Source of the DNA: Ceratodon purpureus
Taxonomy: Eukaryota > Streptophyta > Bryopsida > Pseudoditrichales > Ditrichaceae
NCBI GenBank assembly: GCA_014871385.1
Contig: CM026421.1
Coordinates: 18,402,203-18,466,202 of the forward strand
DNA: 64,000 nt
Reading direction: 5' to 3'
The translations under genes and the position numbers were made by a program. How positions within the stretch are numbered: the first letter of the stretch is position 1; the number at the start of each line of letters is the position of its first letter. The notes under the pieces are model-generated. The model ran no database searches. It saw only the letters and a list, made by a program, of their open reading frames with translations, and was not told where the DNA came from. Below, one piece after another: positions 1 to 10,440 of this stretch.

Positions 1-3000
1 ATTAGGTGTTTCGTCCACAAACCCCAACGTCGCGGATCAGTCACCGTCTCACAACTGTCCTAGAGTACTCTGGCCAGCAGGTCACACAAACGATCCTCTC
101 CGATCCGTGGGACTACAACGACAAACCAATCCGGATCTGGGAGAACCAGGATCCGATTATCCCTAGGCGACCCGTACCACGTTCCGACTCCCCCTCTCAC
201 TATGCACGGAACCTCTTCAGAAGTTCAGGGAGCCCGACCAAGTAGTTCTTGATCCGCTTCGACCCTAGCGACGGCTATTCCGTATGAGGTTGATTTGGGA
301 CGGAACAGTGAGGGCTCACTCCTACGACAATCCTCTAAATCTTTCCGCTCAATCCCATTTCCTTTCCGGTTTGGGTCTCGTCGCAACTCCCATCACCTTC
401 CTATCCGAGCTACAGCGGAACTCTCATATCCTTCCCGGATCATTCACACTTAGCGGGAAATCACGCACAGTACTTACAAAACACAAATACTTTACTGATA
501 AGGAATATAGGGGGAAAACATGCAAACGAAGACCCGAATCACCTCGCCTGCCTGGTTTAAGTAAGCAGGGGCTTCCACAAAAGCGGCGGCGCCGGCAGTT
601 CAATCAAAACCCTAATCCCTAACTACCTACCTAGAATTCTACTTTACGACAAGAACGGATCTCCCGATCCGGAATCTGTTCCTATAAATCCGGAAAGTTA
701 CGACAAGTGGCGGTGAGAGGAATCTATCACTTCTTTGTCTTCTTGTGGCTCTCCTGCTCGCGATCCTTCGACCTGGTCACCCGTGGCTCTGATCCGCCCG
801 CCTCAGCTGCTCGTGCCGCCTTGCGCCTAGCACTCCGTTCCGCCTTTGACTCTCTCTCCTGAGCCTCCAAGGATAACCGGGTAACGATCCGGGGTTTGGG
901 AGAATTGGGCGATTTCGGAATCATATGCGCGGGAGGGGTTCCGGACGTCGGAGTCTGAGTTTCAGTTCCGGTGGTCCTGACCGGAGAGCTCCCATGTGTC
1001 TCTGAGTCGGACTCGGAAATCGTAATCGGCTCCTTCCTTTTCCGCAACCTCCGGAACTCACCGGCAGTGTTCGGAGGGGAACCCGCTGCTGGCGTTCCGG
1101 TGGGAGTAGGCGTCACCGTTCCGGTCTTGGCTGTGGGTTGAAGGGGTCAATCCCCCCTCCTGAGTTACTCGGGTCCGTCCGGGTGGTGAAATAGGTCGTC
1201 CCCATTCCGGTCCCGCTACCTCCCCTCGGTATTTCGCAATGATCACTTCATCTCCGAGTCGTGGAAGAACATCCGGCGGCACGGTCCGAGTCACCTGTTC
1301 CGAAACCGTCCTCTCCTCGATCCGCCTCTCGGTGACTGTCGTTCCGGTCACCTCCACCTGTCCTCTGGGGATCGCGCAGCTCTGCTGGACTGTACTGGTT
1401 CCGGGTGACGCCGCCTGTGCTTGGACTTCTCGGATCGCCTCCGCAATCGTCCGATTTGTCATGGCGGCCTCTTCGACCGTCATCTGTTCTGCTGCTTGGA
1501 GGTTACTCCCTATCGGGGTTCGGAACCCCACTCCGCGAGATTCTCCTACCACGGCACGAGAGGGCGATCCGGGGAGCGGAAGACCCCGGCCAGCGACTAC
1601 GAGACTGGGACTTCCGGTACTCGGATTGAGCAGCTGCCGGACCTTCTTCAGGATCATGTTCATCGAGTGCTCACATTTGGAGAGGATCTTGATGATCTTC
1701 TGCTTGTCCTCGAAATCAGCCGGCTGCACTACGTTCTCGTCGAACAGCCGGGCCTTGTTGATTACCGCTCCCGAACTTCCCACCAACTTCCGAAGCTCCC
1801 CCAAAGTCTCCTCCTGCTCGGCGTGGAACTTACGGATCTCGTCACTCTTGGCTGCCAGCTCCTTCGTCAACTCCTGCAACTGAAGCTCCAGCCGCTTCTT
1901 CTCACTCCGGAGAGTTGGGGCATCCTTCAACAACTCCACTTCTCGGATCACCTCTTCCGGTAAGCACCCTCCCAGCGCTGTACAGACCCTCCGGAACAGG
2001 GTTTCGATCCGATCATAAGAAGCTTGAGCCCGGTGAGTCTCCTCCCGAATCCCCCGAAACAGGTCCACCGGAAATCCCCGATCGGAACTGACCTCTCTCC
2101 GTTCCGGATCTCCCCGGGCCGTAGACGGCTCCGCGTGTCGTGACGGAGCCTGCTCCGATCTCGACCTGGATTGAGCCCTAGTAGCGCCAGGGTTCGGAAC
2201 CTCCCTCGTATCGTCCTCATCTTCCGAGTCCGTTGTATCCGAGGGCTCACCTCGCGGATCGGGTTCCATTCCGGGCGGAATCTCCGAGAAGTTGAGGCAG
2301 TTCTTCGCATGCGTATACGTCTCGTCCTCCTTATCGGTCAGCAAGTCATACGTATGGTAAAGGTGAAAGAGGTAAGGGGAGAGTGGGGTCGGCTTCTTTC
2401 CGATCGTCGGAACCATCTTCTGCACCACTTCCGCCATGAGTGCAGCCCAATTCACCGGACGTTCTCCTGTATACGCTCCGAGGATGGTATTCCCGACCGT
2501 AATGGTAACTTGTGCCGGTTTCTGCGGATACAGGATCGGAACGAGGAAAGCTAAGACTTGCCTCTGCCTCCTATCCTTGCAGGCGTCTATCTCGTATCCA
2601 TTGTTCCTATGGATCTTCCCGTGGAACCTATCCTGCACGTACTGGTCCGTCCGGGTCGCCCAAAGGAGTCCCTTCTGCTCGAAACCGTAAGCTTCCGCCC
2701 ACTGTTCCGCATTCCACAGCGTGGGCTTGCCTCGGACCGTATTATCCCACCGGTTGTCCGGACCTTCCAGGACCTCCCTCACCATCACCTCACTCTTCAG
2801 TAACCACGGCCGTGCCAGCAATCCCTCACACCTCATCCGAGTGAGGTCGGTGATCAGTTCCTCCATATCCGATTCCTTTACTGGAGTTCCGGGGCTAAGG
2901 ACGCAACACTGTACGCGCGCCATCTCTACTCCTCACTTCTCTCCCTCTACGATCCGACAGCAAGAAACCCGGCAATCCAACTGCCGGTGAATCGGAAAAG

Positions 3001-3448
3001 ACAAGGACACCTCACCGCTCTTTCACTCTCTACTCCCAGTTCGCAAAAAGGAACTCCAAACCCTAACACCCTCGCTTATATACCCCAGGCATAATAAACG
3101 CTTGTGGCGGCCCGTAATTGCAGCCGCCAACGTACCGGGGTAAACGCCTATCCGAGTCATGATGACTTCCGCGTCGCTTCGGATCCTTGACGCGGTTACA
3201 GTAACGGTCAGTACTCGGATCGTCCACCCGTTCCGTATCTTATCTTCCGAGTTTCCGGAATCCAGGTTCCGGGAACACTTCCTACGTTAACTGTTTTAAC
3301 GTTTCTGGAGTATCCGATTTGCGTTAACTACTAATGCTGCTAGTGTCTGGCCAGTTTTTACCTAATTAACCAAAAAAAATGAAAATAAATGGAATACTTA
3401 CGCCGGCTGGGGCTCTTCCGGTTTATTCTGAGTTTCTCGGATCCCACA
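1..3448 (-). repeat. 3' LTR of the Ty3/gypsy element (left copy, truncated by the window edge)
   Basis: Position 1 corresponds to 9712 in the right LTR, and the match runs without large gaps to the LTR end at ggatcccaca. It contains a TATA box at 3075-3082 (minus strand) and a frameshifted copy of the LTR ORF. The LTR edge is followed by a polypurine tract on the internal side, as expected for the 3' LTR. Confidence 0.93.
727..2923 (-). pseudogene. LTR-encoded ORF, frameshifted copy
   Basis: This is the same protein as the intact ORF in the right LTR (10441-12636). It starts at the equivalent ATG and reads about 600 residues, then shifts frame near 1135. There the sequence has one extra T (gtgggttgaag against gtgggtgaag in the right LTR). 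The last 129 codons continue in the other frame to the same C-terminus (ends KKTKK). The damage is one 1-bp insertion, so the copy is recent. The protein family is described under the intact copy. Confidence 0.85.
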
Positions 3449-3461
3449 TTACCCCATTTTC
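3449..3461 (-). other. Polypurine tract
   Basis: On the minus strand the purine-rich GAAAATGGGGTAA sits immediately before the TGTGGGATCC start of the 3' LTR. This is the standard position of the plus-strand primer of an LTR retrotransposon. Confidence 0.8.
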
Positions 3462-3484
3462 AAATGTGAGAGTCCCCGCGAACA

Positions 3485-6400
3485 CTATTCTTCTTCCTCC
3501 CCTTCCGGGCTTTCGCTTCCTTCGGTGTCTGTGAACTCCTCAGGGTTGTAATTCTTCACTCGGGATCCGTTCACCCGGGTTTCGAAGCTATTTCCCTGGA
3601 GGTCCGCCAGTTGTAATGATCCGTTCTCAAAGATCCGCGTAACCCGGTAAGGTCCCATCCATCTCGTATGTAACTTACCCGGAAACTTTTGGTGCCGATT
3701 ATCGTATAAGAGCACCAAGCCTCCTTCTATCACCTTATTGTCCTTAGGGATTCTTTTGTCGTAGGTCTCCTTACGTTTTGCCTGGACATCTATGGCTTGC
3801 TGTAGAGCGCCTCTCCTGACTTCTTCCAGATCCTGTAATGCCACGATCCGGTACCCCGGATCCTCGACTCTCGTCCCGTGACGGGCAGCCATAACCCGTA
3901 AGGTTTCTACCTCCAGTTCCACTCCGTGAACTGCGGATTGTCCAAAGACTAGGAAGAACGGACTCTTACCCATGGTTTTCTTCTCACTGGTATTGTAGGC
4001 GTGTACAGCTGAAGGGAGCTTCCGATCCCAATCCGTCTTATGAGCCGAGACCATCTTGTTCAGAATCTTTCCGACGATGCCATTGGCTCGTTCCGTCAGC
4101 CCATTCGCTTTCGGATTATAAGGGGTCGTCTTCCGGTGCTTGATGAGATACCGTTCCGTGATATTGATGATGACATCGTTTAGGAAATGTTTTCCCCGGT
4201 CACTCACCAGTTCTAACGGATGTCCAAATCTCATCATTATTTCTTCAAAGAGAAATGTGGCTGCGGCTGCGGCGTCATTCTTCACCGTTGCTCTTGCCTC
4301 TACCCATCTGGTCGCATAATCCGTAGCCAGGATAATGTATCTCCTCTTCCGGGCTATGACCGGATTGATCGGTCCGATAAAGTCTATCCCCCATTTTTCA
4401 AACGGAGCCAAGGGAATAATGGGAGTGAGGGGCCAGTGGTTCCGGAACGAGGGTGCCCCGGTTCTTTGACACTGGTCACACTGCCCTACGAATTCCTTCA
4501 CGTCTCGGGAGAGGTAAGGCCACCAATATCCGGCTGATCGGATTCGCTTGATGGTTGTCTCCGAGGCGAAATGGCCGCCCGAGGGTCCGGCGTGTAAGGC
4601 CCTCATGACCTGCCTTCTTTCGGATTCCTCGAGGCACCTCCGTAATACATCATCCGGTCCCATCCGGAAAAGTACTCCTCGGATCAGTGTGAAAGGAGCT
4701 ACTGTATTCTGAAACACCATCTTCTCTTCCCGCGTAAATCCCTCCGGGTACCTCCGTTGTGTTAAATACTGGATAATTTCCGAATAATCGGATTCCTCCG
4801 TTCCGGAAATGTGAAATACCTCCGCCTCTTCCGGGAACTCATCCGGAAACGTGGCGGTGATGTCCGAGATTGCTTCCGGGCCTCGCATCCTTGACAGGTA
4901 GTCAGCGTTGGCATTGGCCTTACCCGGTTTCACTACTACCTCGTAGTTGAATTCCTGGAGCAGCAAGATCCATCGTGCAATTCGCCCTGAGAGGTCCGGT
5001 TTGTTCACCAAATACTTCAGGGAGTCATGATCCGTATGGAACACGATCTTGTATCCGAGAAGGTAGTGTCGGAACTTCTTGCAGGCGTATACCACCGCCA
5101 AGGCTTCCCGTTCAGTGGTAGTATATTTCCGTTCCGCAAGGCTCATCTGCCTGCTAGCATAATAGATCGGATGCTCCTTCCGATCCTCCCCTTGCTGCCA
5201 CAGAATCGCCCCTAGGCACCACCCGGAAGCGTCGATTGTCACATGGAATTCCTTCGACCAATCTGGTGCTGATAGGATCGGAGCGGTGGTCAGGGCCTTC
5301 TTCAGTTCCTCGAACGCCTGCTGTCTCCGTTCCGTCCACAAAAACTCTTCTTCCTTCTTCAACAGTTCCGTTAATGGGGCTGCCAATTTGGCATACGCAA
5401 TAATAAACCTCCTGTAGTATCCGACGCATCCTAGGAATCCCCGGACCTCTCGGACGTTGGTGGGAGACACTAGAATAAGGATAGCTCGTACCTTATCCGA
5501 ATCGACTTCCAACCCGTTCCGACTTACGATGTGCCCGAGAAGAATTCCGGAAATCATCCCCATAAAACATTTTCCGGGGTGTAATTTCAGTCCGGTTTCC
5601 CTGCACCTCTGGAAGGTCCTTCGGAGGTACTCGAGATGTTCCTTCCACTTACTGAACACCGCGAAGTCATCGATGAAGACTTCTAGAAAATGCCTCAAGA
5701 AATCTCGGAAAATATCCACCATCAGCCTTTGGAATGTTCCGGGAGCGTTACACAGTCCGAAGGGCATTCTGTTGAAGGCGAACGTCCCCCATTCCGTGGT
5801 GAAGGTCGTCTTCAGCTGATCTTCTTCCCGGATCGACACCTGGTTGTAACCGGAAAATCCATCAAGAAAGCTGTAGCACTCCTGCCCTGCCACGTGATCG
5901 AGGATAATGTCCGTAAAAGGTAACGGAAAGTAATCTTTCTTTGTGGCCGCATTCAGTTTCCGAAAATCTTGACAAACTCGGATCTTGACCTTCCCATCCG
6001 AGCCAACTTTCTTCGGAACGACGACTATGGGCGATACCCACTCGGAATTATTTACTGGATAAATGAATCCGGCTTTCAGGAGGCTATCGATCTCTTCCTT
6101 CACCATCAGAGAATACTTCGGATTGAGCCTGTACTGGCGTTGTCTGACCGGAACTGATCCGTCAACCAAGTCTATATGATGTTGGCCGAGTTCCGGAGGT
6201 ATTCCCTTGAGGTCGGATGGTGACCAAGCGAATACGTCTAAATATTCCTTTAGTAAATCCACATACTCCTTTCTCTGCTCCTTGCTCATGCTTCGCCCTA
6301 GCAGAAATGTCTTTCCGGGGGCTACTTCCACCTTCTCATAGTCGGATGGTTTCACAACGTTCTTGACTCGTTCCGATTCCTGTTCCTCTCCCTGATCCGT

Positions 6401-7636
6401 CCATGCGCTCCACACCCGGACAGGGGTGTCCGGATCGAGACCCATGGCGGGCAGGTTTCCCTCCTCGACCTGTTGTCGGAACCATTCGGCTGAGAGTGGA
6501 ACACTTCCCTCTCCGAGAGAGCGATCCTCCAGTACCGGGAATTTCACGCGTTCCGTTGCTGGTTGGGGTTGCTCACTGATCGGATTATGAAATCGGAAGT
6601 CATCCTCGGTCACTTCCGAGAACTGATTCACGAAATAACTAAATACTTCGTCATCCTCCTCTTCCGGGTCGGACCAATCAGACGTATACCCATCCGAGCC
6701 ACTGGTTTCCCCTAGATATCCATCCATCTTCCACGGAATCCGCTGATTGGTTTTTCCGAGTACGAACTCCTTGGCTCCCCAATCAACGAGGACTCGTGCC
6801 ATGTATAGCCAGGGTCTTCCCAACAACATCGGGAACGGACGGCCCGTACTAACTCGGATTATCACGTAATTCAAGAGGTAGGTTACCTCTCCGATCGTGG
6901 TCGGAACTTGGGACAACCTTCCCACGGGTTTAACCCTAGATTGATCTGCCATTCGTAACACCTGATCGGTGGATTCGAACGAGGTGTATCCGAGTTCAAA
7001 GGCCGTATCCTCCAACATCAGGTTCACACCGGATCCTCCATCTACCGGAACTTTCGGGATAGCACATCCTTCTATTAGCACCGTCAGTTCCGGGGCTCCG
7101 TGATCCTCAACCTGTAAGAAGTTAGTGGCTACAGACGGAAGTTTCACCCCTCGGCGCCTCCGCTTCGTCCATGCCTCTCGGATTACCTTCTGGTAATTCA
7201 CATTGTCATGGAGCAACTGTCCAATCGTGACATTTGCCTTGAGGGATTTGATGTCCCCAAGAATGTCATACTCGTCCACTCTGGGATCGGCAGGAATAAC
7301 CACCGGAACGTCATCAAACCGGACCGAAGGCTTGGTGATCTTCCGGACCGAGGGATCCGTGAGCTCTTTCCGAACTTCCTCGCTGATATCCTCCGGAAGG
7401 TTCCCTCCTTCCACCCCATTTTCCGCTCTTGGACGGTCATTCTCTTCTGGTAAAGTTCTGGTTACCGTAGAGGGTTCGGATCCCGAATCCGAATCCACTC
7501 TCCTGGATCTTACCCTCCTCCTGGTCTTCCGGGATTTCGGAAGCTCCGGTTCCTGGGCACGTTCTCTAGCGGAACTACGGGTTGATACTCTGTGTACTGG
7601 TACTTCCGCGCCCTCCTGTAGTTCCATCACGAACCG
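3485..7636 (-). CDS. pol: Ty3/gypsy Pol polyprotein (protease, reverse transcriptase, RNase H, integrase)
   Basis: About 1380 residues. From the N-terminus: an aspartic protease-like segment with DGGSGVNLM near residue 200; reverse transcriptase with the FIDD form of the YxDD box; RNase H beginning TIDASGWCLGAIL; integrase with an HHCC zinc finger (H..H then CDQCQRTG) and a DDE core including ATDYATRWVEA and ELVSDRGKHF. The C-terminus is acidic (ends GEEEE) and no chromodomain is visible. Pol is in the same frame as gag, with only one TGA between them (see 7637-7639), so it is probably made as a Gag-Pol readthrough product. An ATG lies four codons after the stop, but independent initiation seems less likely. 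The frame is uninterrupted. Confidence 0.95.
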   Translation of the reverse strand, partial: RFVMELQEGAEVPVHRVSTRSSARERAQEPELPKSRKTRRRVRSRRVDSDSGSEPSTVTRTLPEENDRPRAENGVEGGNLPEDISEEVRKELTDPSVRKITKPSVRFDDVPVVIPADPRVDEYDILGDIKSLKANVTIGQLLHDNVNYQKVIREAWTKRRRRGVKLPSVATNFLQVEDHGAPELTVLIEGCAIPKVPVDGGSGVNLMLEDTAFELGYTSFESTDQVLRMADQSRVKPVGRLSQVPTTIGEVTYLLNYVIIRVSTGRPFPMLLGRPWLYMARVLVDWGAKEFVLGKTNQRIPWKMDGYLGETSGSDGYTSDWSDPEEEDDEVFSYFVNQFSEVTEDDFRFHNPISEQPQPATERVKFPVLEDRSLGEGSVPLSAEWFRQQVEEGNLPAMGLDPDTPVRVWSAWTDQGEEQESERVKNVVKPSDYEKVEVAPGKTFLLGRSMSKEQRKEYVDLLKEYLDVFAWSPSDLKGIPPELGQHHIDLVDGSVPVRQRQYRLNPKYSLMVKEEIDSLLKAGFIYPVNNSEWVSPIVVVPKKVGSDGKVKIRVCQDFRKLNAATKKDYFPLPFTDIILDHVAGQECYSFLDGFSGYNQVSIREEDQLKTTFTTEWGTFAFNRMPFGLCNAPGTFQRLMVDIFRDFLRHFLEVFIDDFAVFSKWKEHLEYLRRTFQRCRETGLKLHPGKCFMGMISGILLGHIVSRNGLEVDSDKVRAILILVSPTNVREVRGFLGCVGYYRRFIIAYAKLAAPLTELLKKEEEFLWTERRQQAFEELKKALTTAPILSAPDWSKEFHVTIDASGWCLGAILWQQGEDRKEHPIYYASRQMSLAERKYTTTEREALAVVYACKKFRHYLLGYKIVFHTDHDSLKYLVNKPDLSGRIARWILLLQEFNYEVVVKPGKANANADYLSRMRGPEAISDITATFPDEFPEEAEVFHISGTEESDYSEIIQYLTQRRYPEGFTREEKMVFQNTVAPFTLIRGVLFRMGPDDVLRRCLEESERRQVMRALHAGPSGGHFASETTIKRIRSAGYWWPYLSRDVKEFVGQCDQCQRTGAPSFRNHWPLTPIIPLAPFEKWGIDFIGPINPVIARKRRYIILATDYATRWVEARATVKNDAAAAATFLFEEIMMRFGHPLELVSDRGKHFLNDVIINITERYLIKHRKTTPYNPKANGLTERANGIVGKILNKMVSAHKTDWDRKLPSAVHAYNTSEKKTMGKSPFFLVFGQSAVHGVELEVETLRVMAARHGTRVEDPGYRIVALQDLEEVRRGALQQAIDVQAKRKETYDKRIPKDNKVIEGGLVLLYDNRHQKFPGKLHTRWMGPYRVTRIFENGSLQLADLQGNSFETRVNGSRVKNYNPEEFTDTEGSESPEGEEEE

Positions 7637-7639
7637 TCA
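7637..7639 (-). promoter_or_regulatory. Probable leaky stop codon UGA-CGG between gag and pol
   Basis: The gag frame ends AAA-TGA-CGG-TTC and continues open in the same frame through all of pol. UGA followed by CGG is a known readthrough-prone context in several plant RNA viruses. Gag and pol in one frame with a single stop fits readthrough suppression rather than frameshifting. A downstream RNA structure would be expected; I did not establish one. Confidence 0.6.
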
Positions 7640-9307
7640 TTTGTCCGGATTCTCTATCCCACCCGAGTGACCGTAGTTTAGCCCAGTCATCTCTCTCGGA
7701 GGAACCTCCACCTGTTTGAAAGTCGGGCGGGGTTGTGCCGGTTTGGCACACTGAGGAGCCGTATGACCGTACTCTCCGCAATTTTGGCACGGAAGGATCC
7801 GCGGTGCTCCCTGCCCCTGTCGCTCAAACGGACAGTTAGGTGCGTAATGATCCGGGCTCCCACAGTTAAAGCAGTACCCGTGGGTCGGCTTTGGGTACAT
7901 CGGCCTACCCGGAACGTTCTGTGGGATCCGGTATCCGGCGGGAGGACGGGCTATCTGGATCGGAGCCTTCCCCCGTCCGTAAGTGGTCTGAACCTGATAT
8001 ACAGGTTGGTACTCCTCCATCTGAAACTCTTCCTCTTCCGGATAGGCAAAGTATACTTCTTCTTCCGGATGGACGTAGTGGATACGTTTCTGGCGGGGTT
8101 CAGTACACTCCGGAGGATAATGTCCTTGCTTTCCGCAGTTAGCACACCACACATTAGCTCTGCTGGTGGGAATCATCTTACGAGGTTTCCGATTCTCGGA
8201 AAGGTGGACGTTGAGTTCGGCAATCGATTCTCGGATCTCCTTCATCTCCTTCATGACCTTCCGAGAATCGTCATCCTCCACCTTCACCTTGATCAACTCT
8301 CGGTTCCGTCTAGGCCGGGAGTCTCTACTGGAACCCCCTCGGCGTTTCGAGGCTCCCCTGGAGTCCTCTTCCGACTGATCGGAACTGGATGAAGTGGAAT
8401 CGCTCTTACTGGTAGAGTCGGAATCTTCCGAAGAGGACTCGTGCCTCCGCCGGCGCTCTCTCTCCTTCCGGATCTTCTTACCCCGCTTCTCGGTATGCTT
8501 CAGAGACTTCCGTAGAGATTGGGCCGAGTTCTCATAGGTCTGAGCCGCTTCCACGGCTTCCTGAAGTGTGGCGGGACGGGTTTGTCGGATCTGAAACCCC
8601 ATCTCCTCTGGGAATCCGGCGACAAACCATTCCACTTGTACACTCGGAGCTATGGCCGTAGTGAGTTTCTGTATGAGCGCCTTTACCCTCTGACTGTACT
8701 TCCGTACTGACTCGGAAGATCTCATCGTCATCCGACTCAGCTTTCCGAGTGCGCGAGCTTCTCCTCCGGCCTCACGGAACGTACGTCGGAACAAGGTCAC
8801 GAAACTGGTCCAGTCGTTACGTGTACGTTCCGGAACGTCTTGGTACCACTGGAGAGCTTCTCCCTTCAGAAGACCCTGGAATATCCTCCTCTTCGCATCC
8901 GGATCTTCCTGATTGGCCAGAGCGATGGATTCGAACTCACAGAGCCATTCGTCCACGTCTTGACTTCCGTCCCCTTTGAATCTGTTGTACTTCAGTCGGG
9001 TAGAGGGTGCCATTGGATTGTCTTCCTCGTCTTCTTCCTCTTCCTCGGTCTCCTCTTCTACTCCTGCGTCGGCTCCGACTTCGTCAGCTACGACCTCTTC
9101 TTCTTCCGGATCTGGAGCTGTACCTGCTCCGGCTGTGGAGGTTCCGGCCAACGACACCACGATTACGTCTCCTTCTCGTTCTACAGCAGTCTGGATCCGG
9201 GGAAGTAGATTCGTTCCCGGTAGATCGTGTACCAAAACTCTTCCCCTCTTCTGTAGCAGCCGAGTGGATCTTCTTCCTCCTAACTCTTCCGGTTGCGCCC
9301 CAACCAT
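7637..9307 (-). CDS. gag: Ty3/gypsy Gag polyprotein with three zinc knuckles
   Basis: The frame is open from a TAA just after the primer binding site, and the first ATG gives about 556 residues. An acidic N-terminal region is followed by a retrotransposon Gag (capsid) domain including FKGDGSQDVDEWLCEFE and WTSFVTLFRRTFRE. Next come a Ser/Arg-rich linker and three CCHC zinc knuckles: CANCGKQGHYPPEC, CFNCGSPDHYAPNC and CQNCGEYGHTAPQC. Three knuckles are more than the one or two usual in this class. Gag forms the virus-like particle and binds the RNA. It ends in the TGA discussed above. Confidence 0.92.
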   Translation of the reverse strand: MVGAQPEELGGRRSTRLLQKRGRVLVHDLPGTNLLPRIQTAVEREGDVIVVSLAGTSTAGAGTAPDPEEEEVVADEVGADAGVEEETEEEEEDEEDNPMAPSTRLKYNRFKGDGSQDVDEWLCEFESIALANQEDPDAKRRIFQGLLKGEALQWYQDVPERTRNDWTSFVTLFRRTFREAGGEARALGKLSRMTMRSSESVRKYSQRVKALIQKLTTAIAPSVQVEWFVAGFPEEMGFQIRQTRPATLQEAVEAAQTYENSAQSLRKSLKHTEKRGKKIRKERERRRRHESSSEDSDSTSKSDSTSSSSDQSEEDSRGASKRRGGSSRDSRPRRNRELIKVKVEDDDSRKVMKEMKEIRESIAELNVHLSENRKPRKMIPTSRANVWCANCGKQGHYPPECTEPRQKRIHYVHPEEEVYFAYPEEEEFQMEEYQPVYQVQTTYGRGKAPIQIARPPAGYRIPQNVPGRPMYPKPTHGYCFNCGSPDHYAPNCPFERQGQGAPRILPCQNCGEYGHTAPQCAKPAQPRPTFKQVEVPPREMTGLNYGHSGGIENPDK

Positions 9308-9472
9308 GGAAGAGATTGGGAATTCTTCTTCCGATTCCTCGGAAGGCAAGATCTGCACGTAAGACTTCCGCCTACCGCATATCCACCTGAATGAAGCCTT
9401 CACGGTCTGACTCCACTTTTCTTCAAATCTGCGCTCACTTATCTTCCGAGTATCCACCTGGTTCGCAGCTTA

Positions 9473-9495
9473 TCGAATCCGCGGCAGCGGCGCCA
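9473..9495 (-). other. Primer binding site, tRNA-Asp-like
   Basis: On the minus strand the sequence starting TGGCGCCGCTGCCG lies 10 bp after the end of the 5' LTR. It matches the complement of the 3' end of plant tRNA-Asp (TGGCGCCGTTGCCG...), with about three mismatches over 23 bases. tRNA-Asp priming is known for several plant Ty3/gypsy lineages. Confidence 0.75.
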
Positions 9496-10440
9496 GATTT
9501 TTACGTGTCGGAACACGGAAACGCAACTAACATCCGGATAGTGCTCTAATTGAGCGTAAACTTCCGTACTGTCACTAGGTTCCAAGTATCGTCCAGGGAT
9601 TCAATAGTGTTTCACCAAGTAGTTACTTCTAATCGTTCCGAGCCTTACCACTGCTCGAATAGTGTCTTCGGAACGTAGCTCCCGAACTATCTCCTTCTCT
9701 ATTCTTCTCTCATTAGGTGTTTCGTCCACAAACCCCAACGTCTCGGATCAGTTACCGTCTCACAACTGTCCTAGAGTACTCTGGCCAGCAGGTCACACAA
9801 ACGATTCTCGCCGATCCGTGGGACTACAACGACAAACCAGTCCGGATCTGGGAGAACCAGGATCCGATTATCCTTAGGCGACCCGTACCACGTCCCGACT
9901 CCCCCTCTCACTATGCACGGAACCTCTTCAGAAGTTCAGGGAGCCCGACCAAGTAGTTCCTGATCCGCTTCGACCCTAGCGACGGCTATTCCGTATGAGG
10001 TTGATTTGGGGACGGAACAGTGAGGCTTCACTCCTACGACAATCCGCTAAATCTTTCCGCTCAATCCCATTTCCTTTCCGATTCGGGTCTCGTCGCAACT
10101 CCCATCACCTTCCTATCCGAGCTACAGCGGAACTCTCATATCCTTCCCGGATCATTCACACTTAGCGGGAAATCACGCACAGTACTTACAAAACACAAAT
10201 ACTTTACTGATAAGGAATATAGGGGGAAAACATGCAAAACGAAGACCCGGACCGCCTCGCCTGCCTTGTTTAAGTAAGCAGGGGGCCTTCACATAAGCGG
10301 CGGCGCCGGCAGTTCACTCAAAACCCTAATCCCTAACTATCTACCCAGAATTCTACTTTACGACTAGGACGGATCTCCCGATCCGGAATCTGTTCCTATA
10401 AATCCGGAAAGTTACGACAAGTGGCGGTGAGAGGAATCTA

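Noticed and set aside
1239-2844. Plus-strand frames of up to 214 codons opposite the LTR ORF
   Set aside because: They are antisense shadows of the GC-rich LTR protein; the minus frame is conserved over three LTR copies, including the broken ones.
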